From Alkalihalobacterium chitinilyticum (GTDB lineage Bacteria; Bacillota; Bacilli; Bacillales; Bacillaceae_F): a DNA stretch of 64,000 nucleotides. Each line of letters starts with the position of its first letter. The stretch's first letter is position 1. Shown here piece after piece: positions 17,990 to 27,688 of this stretch. The stretch spans positions 372,001 through 436,000 of the forward strand of contig NZ_JAOTPO010000002.1 of NCBI RefSeq assembly GCF_029028005.1, given 5' to 3'. The position numbers and the translations under genes are program-made. The notes under the pieces are model-generated. The model was given only the letters and a program-made list of their open reading frames with translations. It ran no database searches and had not been told where the DNA came from.

Positions 17990-19729
17990 ATGAAAAAGAG
18001 AGAATCAAAATTAGAATTTGCATCATTTTATAATCTTTTGAAAAAAAGTAATCCACCAATCCTTCTATTGACGTTTGCGATCATCATTAGTCTTATTGAA
18101 ACGGCAGCAAGTCTAATTGTTCCGTTATTTACTCGAGATTTTGTTGACCAATTTTCAGCGGGTAACCTTGAAGGTAAAATGATCGGATTATTAGTGGGGG
18201 CTTTCTTTTTGCAAGCCATTGCTGGAGGTGTATCTTACTATCTATTAGCATATTCAGGACAAACGATTGTCGCTAATTTACGTAGACGGCTCTGGAACCA
18301 TATGCTTCATCTACCTATTCCGTACTATGATAACCATCGAACAGGAGAAACGATCAGTAGAATAACGAATGATACAAATGTAGTCATGACCTTAATTACG
18401 AGACATGTCGTAACTGCAATCTCTGGCTTTATTTCAATTATTGGAGCCGTTATTATTTTATTACTACTAGATTGGCGAATGACGCTTGTGATGTTGTCAG
18501 CTGTGCCTATTATGCTGCTCGTTATTATTCCGATTGGGAATAAGATGTATAGAATTGCAAAAGGAACACAAAAAGAAATGGCTAACTTCACAAATGTATT
18601 GTCTGAAGTTTTGGCAGATATTCGTTTGATCAAAGCATACCGAGCGGAAGAAGGCGAGGAGAAAAAGGGAGAAGAACGGATAAAAGGTCTTTTTCAATTT
18701 GGGATTAAAGAAGCTAAAATACAAGCTGTTCTAAGTCCTTTGATCATGTTAGCTTTAATGGGAATGTTAGTAGTGATTATAGGGTACGGCGGGGTAAGAG
18801 TTGCGAACGGTGCCTTATCCGCTGGGGATTTAGTTGCTTTTATCCTTTACTTATTTTTAATCATTATCCCTGTCAGTCAGTTTGCAAGCTTCTTCGCTGA
18901 ATTACAAAAAGCGATGGGAGCGACTGAAAGAATTCAAGGAATTTTACAACACGATGGTGAGGACCTAGCAATTGGGCAGGAACTCGATGCAGGAGAGAAG
19001 GCCATTACTTTTGATGTAGTTCATTTTTCATATGAGAATAAAGAGGATGTATTAAAAGGGGTTTCATTGACGATCTCTCCAGGAAAAATTACAGCTATTG
19101 TTGGCCCGAGTGGAAGTGGAAAGACAACAATCTTTTCTATGATCGAACGGTTCTATAAGCCGAGTAAGGGTACGATCTCATTTGCAGATGAAAATATCGA
19201 GGCGATCTCGTTAAGTGACTGGAGAAGACAATTAGCCTATGTTTCTCAGGAAAGTCCACTGATGCCAGGAACGATAAAAGAAAATTTAATGTTAGGAATT
19301 AAACACGACGTATCGGAAGAAGAATTGTTTCATGCATTAGAACTTGCGAATTCCAAGGAATTTATTATGGACTTACCAGAAGGAGTGAATACAGAAGTCG
19401 GGGAACGAGGGATTAAGTTGTCCGGGGGGCAACGTCAAAGGATCGCGATAGCCCGAGCGCTACTAAGGAAAGCTCCCATTTTAATGTTGGACGAAGCAAC
19501 ATCAAGCTTAGACAGTAATTCGGAATTTGAAGTGCAGAAAGCATTAAAATATGCGATGAATGGAAGAACAACGATCGTGATTGCCCATCGACTTTCAACG
19601 GTGGTGAAAGCCGATCAAATCGTATTCCTTGAGCACGGAAAAGTAACAGGAACGGGTACTCATGCGGAATTAATGGGGAGTCACCCGTTATATAAAAAGT
19701 TAGTAGAGCAACAATTTATCTCAAATTAA
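17990..19729 (+). CDS. ABC exporter, fused membrane and ATPase half-transporter
   Basis: A 579-residue type IV ABC half-transporter, likely a homodimer exporting drugs or lipids. Six membrane segments lie in the first 320 residues. The nucleotide-binding domain follows, with Walker A GPSGSGKTT, a Q-loop near YVSQESPLMPG, signature LSGGQRQR, Walker B ILMLDEATSS and the H-loop IAHRLST. Size and layout resemble BmrA. It sits between pepF and spxH, where B. subtilis has no such gene, so it is an insertion. The substrate is unknown. Confidence 0.92.
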   Translation: MKKRESKLEFASFYNLLKKSNPPILLLTFAIIISLIETAASLIVPLFTRDFVDQFSAGNLEGKMIGLLVGAFFLQAIAGGVSYYLLAYSGQTIVANLRRRLWNHMLHLPIPYYDNHRTGETISRITNDTNVVMTLITRHVVTAISGFISIIGAVIILLLLDWRMTLVMLSAVPIMLLVIIPIGNKMYRIAKGTQKEMANFTNVLSEVLADIRLIKAYRAEEGEEKKGEERIKGLFQFGIKEAKIQAVLSPLIMLALMGMLVVIIGYGGVRVANGALSAGDLVAFILYLFLIIIPVSQFASFFAELQKAMGATERIQGILQHDGEDLAIGQELDAGEKAITFDVVHFSYENKEDVLKGVSLTISPGKITAIVGPSGSGKTTIFSMIERFYKPSKGTISFADENIEAISLSDWRRQLAYVSQESPLMPGTIKENLMLGIKHDVSEEELFHALELANSKEFIMDLPEGVNTEVGERGIKLSGGQRQRIAIARALLRKAPILMLDEATSSLDSNSEFEVQKALKYAMNGRTTIVIAHRLSTVVKADQIVFLEHGKVTGTGTHAELMGSHPLYKKLVEQQFISN

Positions 19730-19754
19730 CACAACGTCCAAGTGTTTTTACTAG

Positions 19755-19931
19755 TTAACGAAATCCGCGAAATCGATTTCGTTGATTATAAACAGATACT
19801 GTAAAGACAACCGATATAAATAAGGCAGGTGCTGCAAGGAACAACGGAAACACATTCATTAAACCTAACATCAATAAGTAGAAACTAACAATAATTAAGA
19901 GAACACCAATTGTAAGCAAGATTTTTTTCAT
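19755..19931 (-). CDS. Small two-span membrane protein, 58 aa, unknown function
   Basis: A short minus-strand gene, MKKILLTIGVLLIIVSFYLL at the start, then a second hydrophobic stretch (VFPLFLAAPALFISVVFTVSVY) and a basic end (NQRNRFRGFR). I choose the ATG at 19931, which follows GAGGTGA; the open frame runs to 20072 but has no better start. It converges with the ABC exporter gene, 25 bases away. No family recognised. Confidence 0.65.
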   Translation of the reverse strand: MKKILLTIGVLLIIVSFYLLMLGLMNVFPLFLAAPALFISVVFTVSVYNQRNRFRGFR

Positions 19932-20148
19932 GAAACTCACCTCTACTGTTATCAACCTTCCTATAAGATAGTATGTGATTGTTCTGTTAGACATGCTATT
20001 TATATGAAAACTTGGTAGGAAGAATAAACAAATACTAGAAAAAATGTGACGATGTTTCGAACGATAAATCAAAGGGTTTTATTCAGGTGCTGAATATGTT
20101 AAATTAATTATTGTAAAATAATTAGTGTTAAACATTTTCTCCCCCTAT

Positions 20149-20189
20149 TAAAAAGAGGCTGACATAAATGTCAGCCTCTTTATTTTTAT
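20149..20189 (-). terminator. Terminator after spxH, effective on both strands
   Basis: AAAAAGAGGCTGACAT pairs with ATGTCAGCCTCTTTA, with T runs on each side. It lies 66 bases beyond the spxH stop and is another copy of the recurrent GAGGCTGAC module. Confidence 0.8.
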
Positions 20190-20254
20190 TCGAATGTTCA
20201 ACTTTAAGTAAACTCCGCTCTTTTTTCACGATAAGTTACTTTTGTTTGTCATAT

Positions 20255-21187
20255 CTAATCCGCAATGTATCTCCAGAAAGTACCATACTTCACAGGCACT
20301 CGTTCGACTTGCTGTTTTAACATTAATCGCTTGAGCTGTTTTTCAGCTTCCTGCATTGAAATATTAAAGACAACGGCTACTTCTTTAGTTGCAACGAAAT
20401 TATAGCAAGATAAGAATTCTTCCAGTGAAGTCGATGTGGAAGGTTCTGGTAAAAAACCGAGTAGCTGTTCAATAATTTCAACATAAACTTCATACGGGTA
20501 GAACCCTGTTACTTTTAATCCTTCTTCCTCAATGTTGTCATTAAAAAAGACAAAGGTAGGAGAGTAATCTACCCCAAGCTCTTTTGTCATTTTTACATCA
20601 CATTGAAGAGCTTTTACTGCGCCTTCTGAATGTAGATCACGAATAAACTCATCAACATCTAATCCAGCCGACTCAGCACATTCAATTAAGACCTCTTCTT
20701 TAGTAATGTTCCGTTTACTCAAAAATAGAAATTCTCTTAATTTTCTTAGGAATTTGAGCCCTGCAAATTGACCTTGCATTTCTGCAGCTTTTATTGCAAT
20801 TGAAGCCGTGTAAGGGGAAGTGATTGGGTCTTCAAACCACACATCTCCATCACAACTCATGCCGGTACGGCTTGCAGTTTTTTCCCATATATTTGCAATT
20901 TCCTCTAATATTTTTGTTTCCTCTATTTTGGATTGTTTCTTATTCCAAAGTTCAAGTGAGCCGGCAACAAAATACCGTATTTTAAAGTACTTTCCATATT
21001 CAACTTGCATCTTTTTTAATAGCGGTTCAAAAGCCCAACATTGAGGACATAATGGATCAATAAATATATAGATTTCTAACGGCTTTTTCTTGCAAGGGTT
21101 CGATTCTTGGGATACGGATGGTTCTTCAATAGGACCACAAAAGCCTCGAATATGATCACAGCTAGTCTGATTTTCTTTTGAAGTCAT
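20255..21187 (-). CDS. spxH: ClpXP adaptor SpxH (YjbH), DsbA-like fold
   Basis: SpxH (formerly YjbH) presents Spx to ClpXP for degradation. The 310-residue product has a DsbA/thioredoxin-like N-terminal domain with a CxxC in [18 protein letters not shown], then family segments [16 protein letters not shown] and [20 protein letters not shown]. The ATG at 21187 follows GGGAGGACTC; the open frame upstream overlaps yjbI and is rejected. It is 16 bases downstream of yjbI on the same strand, so the two form an operon as in B. subtilis. Confidence 0.93.
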   Translation of the reverse strand: MTSKENQTSCDHIRGFCGPIEEPSVSQESNPCKKKPLEIYIFIDPLCPQCWAFEPLLKKMQVEYGKYFKIRYFVAGSLELWNKKQSKIEETKILEEIANIWEKTASRTGMSCDGDVWFEDPITSPYTASIAIKAAEMQGQFAGLKFLRKLREFLFLSKRNITKEEVLIECAESAGLDVDEFIRDLHSEGAVKALQCDVKMTKELGVDYSPTFVFFNDNIEEEGLKVTGFYPYEVYVEIIEQLLGFLPEPSTSTSLEEFLSCYNFVATKEVAVVFNISMQEAEKQLKRLMLKQQVERVPVKYGTFWRYIAD

Positions 21188-21203
21188 TGAGAGTCCTCCC
21201 TTC

Positions 21204-21593
21204 CTATTCCGTATCGTGCGGATGATTAACCATATGATGTGCTGTAAAGGTAAGACGACTAAAGATTTGCTCTCGGACGGGTCCATCTAAACCAACTTCG
21301 TCCATCGCTTCTTTCATGCAAGCTAACCAAGCGGAAGCACCAGTTGGAGTAATTTTAAAAGGCATATGTCTGGCTCTTAACATAGGGTGGCCATGTTCAT
21401 CAGAGTATAACGTTGGTCCTCCAAGAAACTGTGTTAAAAATTGTTTTTGTTTTCTTGCCGTTTCTGTTAAATCATCTGGAAAAATCGGTGCAAGCTCAGG
21501 ATGTCGGCTTACTTTATCATAAAAGGTATCCACTAGTTTGCTTAAAAGCTCAGCGCCACCTATTGCGTCATATGGTGTTTGATGTTCTGACAT
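21204..21593 (-). CDS. yjbI: Truncated hemoglobin YjbI (group II)
   Basis: A 129-residue 2-on-2 globin of the group II (trHbO) type, binding heme and diatomic ligands. The fold is marked by [21 protein letters not shown] (with Tyr in the B helix), the proximal His region [11 protein letters not shown] and the group II Trp in GASAWLACM. The ribosome site CTCTTTAAAGGAGATT precedes the ATG. Co-transcription with spxH suggests a link to nitrosative or oxidative stress, as discussed for B. subtilis. Confidence 0.94.
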   Translation of the reverse strand: MSEHQTPYDAIGGAELLSKLVDTFYDKVSRHPELAPIFPDDLTETARKQKQFLTQFLGGPTLYSDEHGHPMLRARHMPFKITPTGASAWLACMKEAMDEVGLDGPVREQIFSRLTFTAHHMVNHPHDTE

Positions 21594-21775
21594 AGTAATC
21601 TCCTTTAAGAGGCTGTTTTAGTAACTAATTACTTAAACCCATTTTAGCAATGGTGTGTACGAACATCAAATAATCTGATTTGGAATTCTATCATGTTGTA
21701 ACTATGGGGTTTTTAACCATAAAAAAATGCCTGAAAATTAATTTTCCAAGCAATTTAAATTCCTACTGTATTCAT

Positions 21776-22432
21776 TTAAGCATTTAAGAAAGTATTCATT
21801 ACTTTTGGTACATAATTTTGTGTTTCTCTAAATGGTGGAATACCGCCATATTTATCTACGTTTCCAGGACCAGCATTATATGCGGCTAACGCTAGACGAG
21901 TATCTCCATTATAGCGGTTTAGCATTTGCCGTAAATATTTAGCACCGCCTTCGATATTTTGCTGCGGATCATAAACGTTGGTCACACCTAATGATCTTGC
22001 AGTTGCAGGCATAAGTTGCATTAGTCCGCCAGCTCCAGCACGACTCGTTGCATTTGAGTTAAAGTTAGACTCATGCTTAATGACAGCAACAATGAGCTTA
22101 GGATCTAGGTTATATTTTTGCGCAGCTTCGTTAATCCACTGTTTATAATTATCAACACGTGAATTTCCCGTTTCCTTTAACGGTTTAACAGCTTCAGTTG
22201 ATACGGGATGTTGTGGTTCAAACTTTGGCATGTCTAATTTGGCCATCGGATGTAAAAACAGATCCATATTCCGTTGATTTTGATTTAATTTGATTTTCAT
22301 TTTACCCATTTCTTCTTGTATGAATTCTGAAAATAAAGATTGAAAAGGGGAATTACCAGTTGCGGAACTTGGTCCTCTAAATTGTCTAATTGCATTCATT
22401 TCTGAAATTTGTTGGAACATCATAATGTTCAT
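21776..22432 (-). CDS. yjbJ: Lytic transglycosylase YjbJ
   Basis: A 218-residue soluble lytic transglycosylase (goose-lysozyme/SLT fold) that would cleave peptidoglycan between MurNAc and GlcNAc. The SLT domain occupies the C-terminal half: catalytic Glu121 in IKHESNFNSNATSRAGAGG, then LMQLMPATARSLGV, NIEGGAKYL and ALAAYNAGPGNVDKYGGIPPF. There is no obvious signal peptide in the N-terminal 90 residues, so the export route is unclear. I take the ATG at 22432, six bases after GAGGTG, rather than the GTG nine bases upstream. Confidence 0.9.
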   Translation of the reverse strand: MNIMMFQQISEMNAIRQFRGPSSATGNSPFQSLFSEFIQEEMGKMKIKLNQNQRNMDLFLHPMAKLDMPKFEPQHPVSTEAVKPLKETGNSRVDNYKQWINEAAQKYNLDPKLIVAVIKHESNFNSNATSRAGAGGLMQLMPATARSLGVTNVYDPQQNIEGGAKYLRQMLNRYNGDTRLALAAYNAGPGNVDKYGGIPPFRETQNYVPKVMNTFLNA

Positions 22433-22522
22433 ATACGGCACCTCGGACTGAATAGAATACTAAAATCTAGTTTATAGTACACTACAAAAATAGACAATAT
22501 CCGATTTTTGGATATCATATAA

Positions 22523-23110
22523 TTAGAAGCTTTGTAGCTCCTGTTTTCTTTCAAAAAATCGTATAATTTTATTTTTCGTTGGTCTTTTTGGTATATCGTG
22601 TTGTTGCAGTAGTCTTTCAAACAAAGAATTGACGGCTTCTATACTTGTTCCTTCAATTTCGAGTTCATAGTCCATCATATCGAAATATTGACTAATATCC
22701 AGAACAACTAATTGGTTTTTATAAGAGACCTCAGCTCGGGAAGTAGTGAGTGATCCTAAACAAGTAAATGGATCAAGGGGAACATTTAATGCTATAATAT
22801 CCTCTTTCACTTCACCTTCAGGAAGCTTACCTGTTTCAATCATCCGGTCGGCTTCTTCTTTCGAAACACTTTGATTAGTTTCCATTAAACCTACTTCATT
22901 CGGCTGCTTTAAGGTCATAACATACTGTCCATTTTTTTCGCGAATACGCAATGCTGATTTTTTTCCCTTTAAAGCGAAATCATTGGTTTCAAAATAATGA
23001 TTAGTTTGCGAGACAAACTGATTGTCCTTTATTGAAAAGTAGCGTTGTAAACGATGAAGTTCATCTTTAGTTAAGAGGTTTTTTGCTTCAATTTCTATTT
23101 CCCGAGTCAT
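22523..23110 (-). CDS. yjbK: CYTH-domain protein YjbK (triphosphate tunnel metalloenzyme family)
   Basis: A 195-residue CYTH protein; the family binds triphosphates and includes thiamine triphosphatases and class IV adenylate cyclases. The signature EIEIEAK opens the protein. Basic and acidic tunnel residues follow in SALRIREKNGQYVMTLKQP, VLDISQYFDMMDYELEIEG and RPTKNKIIRF. It is divergent from yjbL across a 198-base gap, as in B. subtilis. Substrate not established. Confidence 0.92.
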   Translation of the reverse strand: MTREIEIEAKNLLTKDELHRLQRYFSIKDNQFVSQTNHYFETNDFALKGKKSALRIREKNGQYVMTLKQPNEVGLMETNQSVSKEEADRMIETGKLPEGEVKEDIIALNVPLDPFTCLGSLTTSRAEVSYKNQLVVLDISQYFDMMDYELEIEGTSIEAVNSLFERLLQQHDIPKRPTKNKIIRFFERKQELQSF

Positions 23111-23243
23111 TAATCTAACTCCTTACTATTTAAGTTTTATATATTAGGTTGCAGTATAAAAGAATTTAATTGGTATTTACACCCCCTCATTATGTCATAG
23201 ATGGTAATAAGGAACAATGTGGTGACGTAATGGATTTATATTC

Positions 23244-23271
23244 TTGTCAATGTGTAACTTATGGTAAGATA
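23244..23271 (+). promoter_or_regulatory. Candidate promoter of the yjbL-yjbM-nadK-yjbO genes
   Basis: TTGTCA at 23244 and TAAGAT at 23265 are separated by 15 bases, or 16 if AAGATA is used, which is tight for a housekeeping promoter. It points to yjbL, 38 bases on. Confidence 0.4.
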
Positions 23272-23308
23272 GTTACGTAATAATAAGTGGTATTAGGAGG
23301 TCCCGAGT

Positions 23309-23689
23309 ATGAAACCTATAGAAATAAACCAAGTTTCAACAAAAGAGGATAAAATAATTTTACATACCTCGCAACCTTTGTTAAAAGAAGAAGCTTCAAC
23401 ATTAAAGGCTGCTGGAAGAATGTTAGCAGATTCAGACCAATTGTCATTCATTTACCTTTTAGAAGATGATCAACGGTATCGTCATGTAAGTATTCCAGAA
23501 TTTTTATGGACTGAGTTATATTCAGAACTGAAGGAAAAAGAAAACGTGTATATCGAATTACTTCCAGACGAAGAGCTGCACTGTAATTCCTTTAAAGATG
23601 AGTTTCAATACCTGTTGGAAAATATTCAAGACAACAGTAATTATGGCGATAAAATGGTAGAAGCTGTTGGAAGAATTATTACAAAATAA
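23309..23689 (+). CDS. yjbL: YjbL family protein of unknown function
   Basis: A 126-residue acidic cytoplasmic protein in the yjbL position, upstream of yjbM. No catalytic motif is evident; visible features are FIYLLEDDQRYRHVSIPEFLW and an acidic C-terminal half ending VEAVGRIITK. GGAGG precedes the ATG. I assign the name from gene order and length only. Confidence 0.7.
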   Translation: MKPIEINQVSTKEDKIILHTSQPLLKEEASTLKAAGRMLADSDQLSFIYLLEDDQRYRHVSIPEFLWTELYSELKEKENVYIELLPDEELHCNSFKDEFQYLLENIQDNSNYGDKMVEAVGRIITK

Positions 23690-23740
23690 TCAACATAGCT
23701 TTAATAAGTGGTTGATTATTGAAGATAGGTTGGTGGTTGC

Positions 23741-24370
23741 ATGTACAATTGGGACACATTTTTGATCCCATATAAGCAAGCCGTTGAAGAATTAAAGATA
23801 AAATTTAAAGGTATTCGTGAACAATATCAAAAATCATCTAAACATACACCTATTGAATTTGTAACGGGCAGGGTAAAGCCTGTTGCAAGTATTATTGATA
23901 AAGCCAAACGTAAAAATATGCCACTTACACGGATTGAAGAAGACATGCAAGACTTGGCCGGAATTCGTATTGTTTGTCAGTTTGTAGAAGATATTAATAC
24001 TATTATTGATTTCATTCGACGTCGTACAGATTTTGAAATCTTAGAAGAACGTGACTACATACATCAGAAAAAAGACAGTGGCTATAGATCTTATCATATG
24101 GTATTAAAGTATCCCGTAGAAACGATCGCAGGAAAAAAACAAATTTATGTCGAATTACAAATCAGGACACTTGCTATGAACTTCTGGGCTACAATTGAAC
24201 ATTCGTTAAATTATAAATACAGCGGGGAAATTCCAGAAGACATTAAACAAAGATTACAGCGTGCTGCTGAAGCGGCATTCCTATTAGATGAAGAAATGTC
24301 GGAAATCCGTGAAGAAGTTCAAGAAGCACAGAGAATTTTTTCTAAGAAACATGATCGAGTTAGTAATTAA
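23741..24370 (+). CDS. yjbM: Small alarmone synthetase YjbM (RelA/SpoT synthetase domain)
   Basis: A 209-residue stand-alone (p)ppGpp synthetase transferring pyrophosphate from ATP to GDP or GTP. Motifs are [33 protein letters not shown], the G-loop region [21 protein letters not shown] and [24 protein letters not shown]. Length and position identify B. subtilis YjbM (SasB/RelQ type). There is no hydrolase domain. It is followed 28 bases later by nadK. Confidence 0.95.
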   Translation: MYNWDTFLIPYKQAVEELKIKFKGIREQYQKSSKHTPIEFVTGRVKPVASIIDKAKRKNMPLTRIEEDMQDLAGIRIVCQFVEDINTIIDFIRRRTDFEILEERDYIHQKKDSGYRSYHMVLKYPVETIAGKKQIYVELQIRTLAMNFWATIEHSLNYKYSGEIPEDIKQRLQRAAEAAFLLDEEMSEIREEVQEAQRIFSKKHDRVSN

Positions 24371-24398
24371 TAAATCTTTAAAGATGGAGTCTGATGTT

Positions 24399-25193
24399 AT
24401 GAAATTTACCGTGACTTCTAGAGGGGATAACGTATCTAATGCGCTTCAACAAAGAATTAAAACCTATCTAGTAGAGTTTGGATTAACTTTTGATGATGAA
24501 AACCCAGAGATTGTCATTACGGTCGGCGGGGACGGTACCTTACTTCATGCTTTCCATACATATAAACATCGGTTAGAAGATACATCGTTTGTTGGAATTC
24601 ATACGGGGCATTTAGGCTTTTATGCGGATTGGATGCCGGAAGAAGTAGAAAAATTAGTTATCCATATTGCGAAAACACCTTTTCAAATTGTGGAGTATCC
24701 TCTGTTAGAAGTTGTTTTAAGGCATTACGGAGAAAATAAATCTGAGCGTTTGCTTGCACTTAATGAATGTACTGTGAAAAGTCCCGAAGAGTCGCTCGTT
24801 TGTAACGTTGAAATTAAAGGTGAAAAGTTTGAAACGTTTCGCGGCGATGGACTGTGTATTTCTACACCATCTGGCAGTACAGCATACAATAAAGCACTAG
24901 GCGGGGCAATATTGCATCCCTCACTTGCATGCATTCAATTAGCTGAAATGGCTTCTATTAATAATAGAGTCTACCGAACGGTGGGGTCACCGCTCGTTTT
25001 ACCACAGCACCATACGTGTCTTTTAAAACCTCAAAACTATGTGAAACTGCAAATTACAATCGATCATTTCTCGTGGAGCCATCAAAAGGTGAAGTCGATA
25101 CAATGCCGGGTTGCTGAAGAAAAAATAAAGTTTGCAAGGTTCCGTCCATTTCCATTTTGGAAGCGTGTAAGAGAATCGTTCATTGGAGACTAA
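24399..25193 (+). CDS. nadK: NAD kinase
   Basis: Phosphorylates NAD to NADP. The 264-residue protein has the kinase motif GGDGT at about residues 43-47, [12 protein letters not shown], the NE-containing LLALNECTV and the [23 protein letters not shown] segment. I take the ATG at 24399 after GATGGAG; the frame upstream overlaps yjbM in another phase. It lies between yjbM and yjbO as in B. subtilis (yjbN). Confidence 0.95.
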   Translation: MKFTVTSRGDNVSNALQQRIKTYLVEFGLTFDDENPEIVITVGGDGTLLHAFHTYKHRLEDTSFVGIHTGHLGFYADWMPEEVEKLVIHIAKTPFQIVEYPLLEVVLRHYGENKSERLLALNECTVKSPEESLVCNVEIKGEKFETFRGDGLCISTPSGSTAYNKALGGAILHPSLACIQLAEMASINNRVYRTVGSPLVLPQHHTCLLKPQNYVKLQITIDHFSWSHQKVKSIQCRVAEEKIKFARFRPFPFWKRVRESFIGD

Positions 25194-25199
25194 AAAGTC

Positions 25200-26090
25200 A
25201 TGACTGGATTACAACTTCAATGGCTTGTCGGAGACGATTGGGACGGGAAACTGTTACGGGAATTTTTAAAAGAAGAAAAAAAATTGTCAAAACGAGCCTT
25301 AGCGGATATAAAATTTGCTGGAGGCTCCATTTTTGTCAATGGAGAATTTGCTACCGTTCGGAAAACATTGCAAATGAATGATGAAGTAGAAATTATTTTT
25401 CCAGCCGAAGTGAGAAGCGGCAGTATTGTTCCGGAGAAGATAGGTCTTGATATCTTATATGAAGATGCGCATCTTCTAGTCGTGAATAAGCCAGCTGGTA
25501 TGCCGACAATCCCTTCAAGAGATCATGTAAGCGGGACACTGGCAAATGCGGTCTTATATTATTATGATCAACATGGGATTTCGTCAACGTTTCATGCCGT
25601 CAACCGGCTCGATAAAGATACTTCGGGGATTGTTGTGATTGCTAAACACCGCTTTGCCCATGACTTAATGGCAAAAGAACAACAAAATGGCGGGATCCAT
25701 AGAGAATACATAGCGATAACACATGGGATCATCACGACTCAAAAAGGAACGATAAACGCACCGATCGGTAGGAAAACGGATAGTATTATCGAAAGAGAAG
25801 TCCGTTCAGATGGACAAAAGGCTATTACCCATTTCCGAGTTCTTTCACGAACTGCTGAGGAAACAGTAGTCCGAGTTAAACTGGAAACAGGGAGAACTCA
25901 CCAAATACGCGTTCACTTTTCAAATCTGGGACATCCATTAATTGGTGACGACTTATACGGCGGTGAACGTACAAAAATCGAAAGACAAGCGTTGCATAGC
26001 TTTTACTGTTCTTTTTTACATCCTCTTACATTGGAAAAAGTCAGTTTAGAAGCGCCACTACCACCTGATATGAAGAATTGGATTGAATAA
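25200..26090 (+). CDS. yjbO: RluA-family rRNA/tRNA pseudouridine synthase YjbO
   Basis: A 296-residue RluA/RluD-type pseudouridine synthase. An S4-like segment (EEKKLSKRALADIKFAGGSIFVNG) leads into the catalytic domain with HAVNRLDKDTSGIVVIAKH, whose Asp is the nucleophile, and LETGRTHQIRVHFSNLGHPLIGD near the end. It starts six bases after the nadK stop, so they are co-transcribed. The exact uridine target is unknown. Confidence 0.93.
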   Translation: MTGLQLQWLVGDDWDGKLLREFLKEEKKLSKRALADIKFAGGSIFVNGEFATVRKTLQMNDEVEIIFPAEVRSGSIVPEKIGLDILYEDAHLLVVNKPAGMPTIPSRDHVSGTLANAVLYYYDQHGISSTFHAVNRLDKDTSGIVVIAKHRFAHDLMAKEQQNGGIHREYIAITHGIITTQKGTINAPIGRKTDSIIEREVRSDGQKAITHFRVLSRTAEETVVRVKLETGRTHQIRVHFSNLGHPLIGDDLYGGERTKIERQALHSFYCSFLHPLTLEKVSLEAPLPPDMKNWIE

Positions 26091-26092
26091 AA

Positions 26093-26136
26093 AACCTCAC
26101 CTTCTCATAATTCAATGAGTAGGTGAGGCTGCTTTT
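26093..26136 (+). terminator. Terminator after yjbO
   Basis: The stem CCTCACCTTCTCAT pairs with ATGAG-TAGGTGAGG (one-sided mismatch), followed by CTGCTTTT. Confidence 0.7.
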
Positions 26137-26290
26137 ATAGAGGATGTTCAAAAAGTCCGGGAAAAATCTCTGTCAAATTTCTTTGTCAGCTTGCTCTTCC
26201 ACGCTTCACGTATTAACACCATACGCTCCAGTGCTCAGAGACTGCGCTTCCTCGAACTTTTCGGATCTTTTTGTCCTCCTTTTTGAACAC
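26134..26290. repeat. MITE-like intergenic element, copy 2
   Basis: About 157 bp, sharing both ends with the copy at 10217: a left end containing GTTCAAAAAGTCCGGG and a right end GGATCTTTTTGTCC...TTTTTGAACAC. The interior is shorter and diverged but keeps CTTCACGTATTAA and CATACGCT. The terminal inverted repeat is GTTCAAAAAG. No gene inside. Confidence 0.75.
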
Positions 26291-26302
26291 TTACTAGAAA
26301 AA

Positions 26303-26743
26303 TTAATTGGTTTCTAGTTCAACATTTGTGATTGTAAATCGAGTGATATCATCGCCCGCTTCATCAAAAATAACAACTTCGACAGCTTCTGTTAACTCTT
26401 CTTCAGCAAAGGTTTGTTCTACTTCAAATGATTCCCCAATAAAAAAACCGCTGTTTGCTCCAATTTTAAAGGCTTCTGGAACTTGACTTTCATTAACAAA
26501 GACAAGTGTTTCTTGTCCAAATGCTTCAACTAATTCTTCGTTTAGTAATTCAAACTTCGCAAATAAATTAGGAGAAGATAAGTTACTCGTATTTTCAAGG
26601 CGGACGTAGAAAGTCAGCAAGTTTCTGTCCTCATCCATAATGATTCTGCTTTGTTCCATATCCCCTTGAATTTCTAATTGGGGACCACAACTCGCAAGGA
26701 CAAAAAGTGTTAAAGAAAGGAGGATTAGTTTTAAAAAATGCAT
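26303..26743 (-). CDS. Small lipoprotein of unknown function
   Basis: A 146-residue exported lipoprotein: signal peptide KLILLSLTLFVLASC with the lipobox LASC. A beta-rich domain follows (RNLLTFYVRLENTSNLSSP, FEVEQTFAEEELTEAVEVVIFDEAGDDITRF) that looks like an immunoglobulin-like or FxLYD-type sandwich. It lies just after prpE on the same strand, 20 bases apart, so co-transcription is likely. No function can be named. Confidence 0.75.
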   Translation of the reverse strand: MHFLKLILLSLTLFVLASCGPQLEIQGDMEQSRIIMDEDRNLLTFYVRLENTSNLSSPNLFAKFELLNEELVEAFGQETLVFVNESQVPEAFKIGANSGFFIGESFEVEQTFAEEELTEAVEVVIFDEAGDDITRFTITNVELETN

Positions 26744-26763
26744 TATTTTTCACCTTCTTAAAA

Positions 26764-27513
26764 TTACTCAATTGTATCGTCAAACTTTCGGAATTTCTCT
26801 CCAACGTAAGGCATTGTTGAAGGAACAGAAATGGTTTCTAATTCAGGGTAACGCAGTGCCGTTAGTTTTCCACCGAAAACACAACCGGTATCAATATTTA
26901 CGGTATGATGAATAAATCGTGGTTCGGCAACTGGCGTGTGCCCGTACACAACCCAAGCTTCACCTGAGTATTTCTTTGCCCAATCTCTTCTTACAGGTGA
27001 ACCATCCGGATGTTTTTCGCCCGTAATATCTCCATATAGGACAAACGTTTTTACTTTTTTATCCTGTCTGCCTATGTAATCCTGTCTAATACCAGCATGA
27101 GCAATCACGAGCCTTCCTTCATCTAATACAGCATACAAGTCAGAGTTTTCGACGAGTTTCCGAAACTTCGAGCTTATTGAATTATAATCTTTGCGAGATA
27201 ACTGTTCAAGTTCTGCGACTGTCGTTTCTAAACCGTGAGTCGTTTGGACATTCCGACCAAGAAAATAACGATAAAGTTTATCACAGTGGTTTCCAGGTAC
27301 ATAATGAGCAAGCTGTCGGTTAACGAGCTCATAAACGACTTCTATGACTTTAATAGAATAAGGCCCTCGATCTGTTAAATCGCCAACAAAAGCAAGCTTT
27401 CTCCGGTTTGGATGAAGCGGAATGCCCTCTTGCCACTCATAGCCAAGCTTTTCAGTTAGTTGGACGAATTCATCATAACAACCATGAATATCACCAATAA
27501 TATCTATAGACAT
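26764..27513 (-). CDS. prpE: Bis(5'-nucleosyl)-tetraphosphatase PrpE
   Basis: A 249-residue PPP-family metallophosphatase that cleaves diadenosine tetraphosphate and acts on phosphoproteins in spores. Metal-binding motifs are in order: [36 protein letters not shown], then VIAHAGI and VVYGHTPV. The ATG at 27513 follows GGAGG by eight bases; an upstream ATG in the same frame has no site. Its position after yjbO is as in B. subtilis. Confidence 0.94.
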   Translation of the reverse strand: MSIDIIGDIHGCYDEFVQLTEKLGYEWQEGIPLHPNRRKLAFVGDLTDRGPYSIKVIEVVYELVNRQLAHYVPGNHCDKLYRYFLGRNVQTTHGLETTVAELEQLSRKDYNSISSKFRKLVENSDLYAVLDEGRLVIAHAGIRQDYIGRQDKKVKTFVLYGDITGEKHPDGSPVRRDWAKKYSGEAWVVYGHTPVAEPRFIHHTVNIDTGCVFGGKLTALRYPELETISVPSTMPYVGEKFRKFDDTIE

Positions 27514-27688
27514 AATAGTTTCCTCCAATGTAAAAGTATAGTATTATAAAAACTTGTTCTTCTGCATAGTACAAGCCAAATACCCATAAAATGAGGGGAA
27601 TATGGTGTCCTATATTAGTTGGTTTTTGTACCATTGATTGAACATGGAACATTACATATGAAAACAATCGATTAAAAAGGAGGGAGCC